Positions 62,158-64,000 of a stretch of 64,000 nt of DNA are shown piece after piece. The stretch comes from CAYQTE01 sp964420285. GTDB taxonomy: Bacteria; Planctomycetota; Phycisphaerae; Tepidisphaerales; Tepidisphaeraceae. The position numbers and the translations under genes are program-made. The notes beneath the pieces are model-generated. The model was given only the letters and a program-made list of their open reading frames with translations, ran no database searches and was not told the DNA's origin. How positions within the stretch are numbered: position 1 is the stretch's first letter; each line of letters begins with the position of its first letter. The stretch is taken from contig CAYQTE010000001.1 of NCBI GenBank assembly GCA_964420285.1, positions 62,001-126,000 of the forward strand, read 5' to 3'.

Positions 62158-63531
62158 ATGACAACAGCGGCAACCGCACCCATTGCCAGCACGACCGACA
62201 ACGGCTCGATCATTGCCGAGGTGAAGGACGTCAGCGTTTCGTTTCAAACCGATTCGACGAATCTGCTGGTACTGAAGGACATCTCGCTGGCGGTGCGGTC
62301 GGGCGAGGTGCTGGCCTTGCTCGGACCCAGCGGTTGCGGCAAGAGCACGCTCCTGCGCGTGCTGATCGGGTTGCTGCACCCCAACGAAGGGCAGGTATTG
62401 GCGCACGGCAGGCCGCTGGACGGCATCAATCCGCGCGTGGCGCTGGTGTTTCAGAACTTCGCGCTGTTCCCGTGGCTGACGGTGCAGGAAAATATCCGCG
62501 TGGCCCTCAACGGCCTGGATATGAGCCCGGCGCAGGGGGCCATGCGCGTGCGGCAGTGTATTGACATCGTTGGGCTCGAAGGATTCGAGCAGGCGTATCC
62601 CAAGGAGCTTTCCGGCGGGATGAAGCAGCGAGTCGGCATCGCCAGGGCCCTGGCGCGCGGGCCGGAATTGCTCTGCATGGACGAGCCGTTCAGTGCTCTG
62701 GATGTCTTCACGGCCGAGAACCTGCGCAGCGAAGTGTATCGGCTGTGGTCCGGCGGCGGAAAACTGCCATTTTCGCTCAAGGGTGTGCTGATCATCACGC
62801 ACGTGATCGAGGAGGCGGTGTTTCTGGCCGATCGCATCGTCGTCATGGGCGCCAAGCCGGGGCACATCCGGCAGATCATCCAGAACGAGGTGGCACATCC
62901 GCGCGAATATCAATCGCCGCAATTCCTGAAGATGGTGCAGCGCATCCACGACATCATCACCGAGTCGCGCCCACCCGATGAGCCGGCCATTCCGGCCGGC
63001 AGCGAGTTCGGGCCGCGGCTGGAACCGATCCCGCCGGTCATCATCAGCCACATCATGGGCGTTATTGATATCCTCGGCGAACGCGGCGGGCAGATGGATG
63101 TGTTCAAGCTCGACCAGATGACGGATTACGATTTTGGCCACACGCTGACCGTCATCAAGGCCGGCGAGATGCTGGGCTTCCTGGACAATCCGAAGAACAC
63201 GGTGATCCTCACGCCTTTGGGCCGCCAATTCCTCGAAGCCGACACGATCGGCCGCAAGAACATCCTCCGCGAGCAACTGCTGGGCCTGAACACGTTCAAG
63301 TTCATCATGCAGTTATTGAAGGAATCGCGCAACGGGCGCGTGAGCAAAGACCTGGTGATGGAGGAGATGTGTATCCGCCTGACGGCCGAGGAGCCGGAGA
63401 AGATGTTCACTTTCATCGTCGGCTGGGGCCGGCATGCGGAGTTGTTCGGCTATTCGACCGACACGGAGGAGTTGTTTCTGGACCCGGAACCGGCGGCGGT
63501 GGCGGGGGACGGGGCGAATCCGGCGGCGTAA
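62158..63531 (+). CDS. Nitrate/sulfonate/taurine-type ABC ATPase with AAA-associated C-terminal domain
   Basis: This 457-residue protein starts MTTAATAPIASTTDNGSIIA behind GGAG. The ABC domain has GPSGCGKST (56-64), the Q-loop VALVFQNFALFPWLTVQ, signature KELSGGMKQRVGIARALA and Walker B LLCMDEPFSALD. The C-terminal AAA_assoc_C domain (about 300-440: LERGGQMDVFKL-like segment, GRQFLEADTIGRKNILRE) is typical of a subset of these importers. No permease or substrate-binding protein is in the window, so it is an orphan ATPase here. The start of rnhA follows. Confidence 0.9.
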   Translation: MTTAATAPIASTTDNGSIIAEVKDVSVSFQTDSTNLLVLKDISLAVRSGEVLALLGPSGCGKSTLLRVLIGLLHPNEGQVLAHGRPLDGINPRVALVFQNFALFPWLTVQENIRVALNGLDMSPAQGAMRVRQCIDIVGLEGFEQAYPKELSGGMKQRVGIARALARGPELLCMDEPFSALDVFTAENLRSEVYRLWSGGGKLPFSLKGVLIITHVIEEAVFLADRIVVMGAKPGHIRQIIQNEVAHPREYQSPQFLKMVQRIHDIITESRPPDEPAIPAGSEFGPRLEPIPPVIISHIMGVIDILGERGGQMDVFKLDQMTDYDFGHTLTVIKAGEMLGFLDNPKNTVILTPLGRQFLEADTIGRKNILREQLLGLNTFKFIMQLLKESRNGRVSKDLVMEEMCIRLTAEEPEKMFTFIVGWGRHAELFGYSTDTEELFLDPEPAAVAGDGANPAA

Positions 63532-63580
63532 GGTGCCGATATTCAAGGCAGCGGCTAGCCACAGAGGCCACCGAGAAGAG

Positions 63581-64000
63581 ATGGGACCAAGCGGGCCTAC
63601 GAATCGTTCAGTGAAGCTGTACACCGACGGGGCATGCATCGGCAATCCGGGCCCCGGTGGCTGGGCATTCATCCTCAAGCATCCTGCCAGTGGCCGCTCG
63701 AAGGAGGGCAGCGGCGGCGAACACGCGTCCACCAACAACCGAATGGAAATCACCGCGGTAATTCGCGGCCTGGAGGCGCTCAAGCAGCCGTGCCAGGTTG
63801 AGTTGTTTAGCGACAGCGAGTATGTGGTCAATGCCGTCACCTATGGGATGACGATATGGAAACTCTTTGGATGGAAGCGCAGCGCCAAGACAACGAAGGT
63901 TCTCAAGAACCGCGATCTGTGGATTCGGCTGGACGAGGTTCGTCAGCCGCATCAACTGACAGCCAGGTGGATACGCGGACACTCAGGCCACCCGGAAAAC
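63581..64000 (+). CDS. rnhA: Ribonuclease HI, C-terminus beyond window edge
   Basis: The frame starts at ATG (63581-63583, MGPSGPTNRSVKLYTDGACI) with AGAAGAG upstream and runs off the window end after 140 codons. A GTG at 63611 is an alternative start. The RNase H acidic residues D in LYTDGACIGNPGPGGW, E in NNRMEITAVI and D in LFSDSEYVVNAV are all seen, and RWIRGHSGHPEN begins the His loop. The last acidic residue lies past base 64000. Confidence 0.95.
   Translation, partial: MGPSGPTNRSVKLYTDGACIGNPGPGGWAFILKHPASGRSKEGSGGEHASTNNRMEITAVIRGLEALKQPCQVELFSDSEYVVNAVTYGMTIWKLFGWKRSAKTTKVLKNRDLWIRLDEVRQPHQLTARWIRGHSGHPEN

Overview
The window is GC-rich, gene-dense DNA that looks like a chromosome segment from a member of the Planctomycetota, most likely class Phycisphaerae (inference). 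The main pointers are two secreted proteins with the planctomycete N-terminal LEPR-XLL type motif (IEAMERRVLLSA and IEALEMRTLLSA), many secreted carbohydrate-active enzymes and PQQ/WD-type propeller proteins, three zinc-ribbon membrane proteins, and many genes that lack a Shine-Dalgarno site and start a few bases after a -10 box. No rRNA, tRNA, CRISPR array, prophage or intact insertion sequence was found.

Layout. 1-4.5 kb: edge of a LEPR-XLL surface protein, a small HExxH-type protein, a GT39-like membrane protein, and a hicBA pair whose hicA toxin has a nonsense codon. 4.5-11.1 kb (minus strand): nadE, a zinc-ribbon membrane protein, a PiT phosphate transporter with its DUF47 partner, and a DUF1634/TauE pair. 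11.7-13.3 kb: a secreted barrel-like protein and an intact higBA. 13.3-19.1 kb: a lectin/legumain-like protease/RTX surface protein, a zinc-ribbon protein, two lipoproteins behind duplicated copies of one promoter region, and a small LuxR-type regulator behind a long structured RNA with a terminator. 19.3-28.7 kb: MTA phosphorylase-like protein, a 1648-residue TPR/PQQ propeller protein, GNAT, glycosyltransferase and small hypotheticals. 28.7-36.1 kb: a GH127-GH51-DUF5695 block, probably for arabinose-containing glycans. 36.2-38.4 kb: a Wzt/Wzm polysaccharide exporter. 38.4-46.3 kb: a PocR-GAF-SpoIIE phosphatase, a Phd/PIN toxin-antitoxin pair, a WD40-like protein, a met8-hemX-hemA tetrapyrrole operon, and an 88-residue protein paired with an HNH nuclease. 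46.3-58.9 kb: QW-repeat protein, B12-binding radical SAM protein, ATPase-pentapeptide protein, CDGSH protein, sialate O-acetylesterase, amidotransferase, membrane protein, transaldolase, and a mazEF pair with a frameshifted mazF. 59-64 kb: gamma-glutamylcyclotransferase-like protein, rhomboid protease, CgeB-like glycosyltransferase, orphan ABC ATPase, and the start of RNase H.

Themes. Four toxin-antitoxin pairs occur in one 64 kb window; in two of them only the toxin is damaged. Several dispersed palindromic repeats sit between genes, two of them between convergent genes where they could act as terminators. The most unusual locus is 17.2-19.2 kb: a structured, terminator-ended leader upstream of a LuxR-type regulator, and a duplicated 220-bp segment (3' end of that regulator plus promoter) that places two unrelated lipoprotein genes behind the same upstream sequence.
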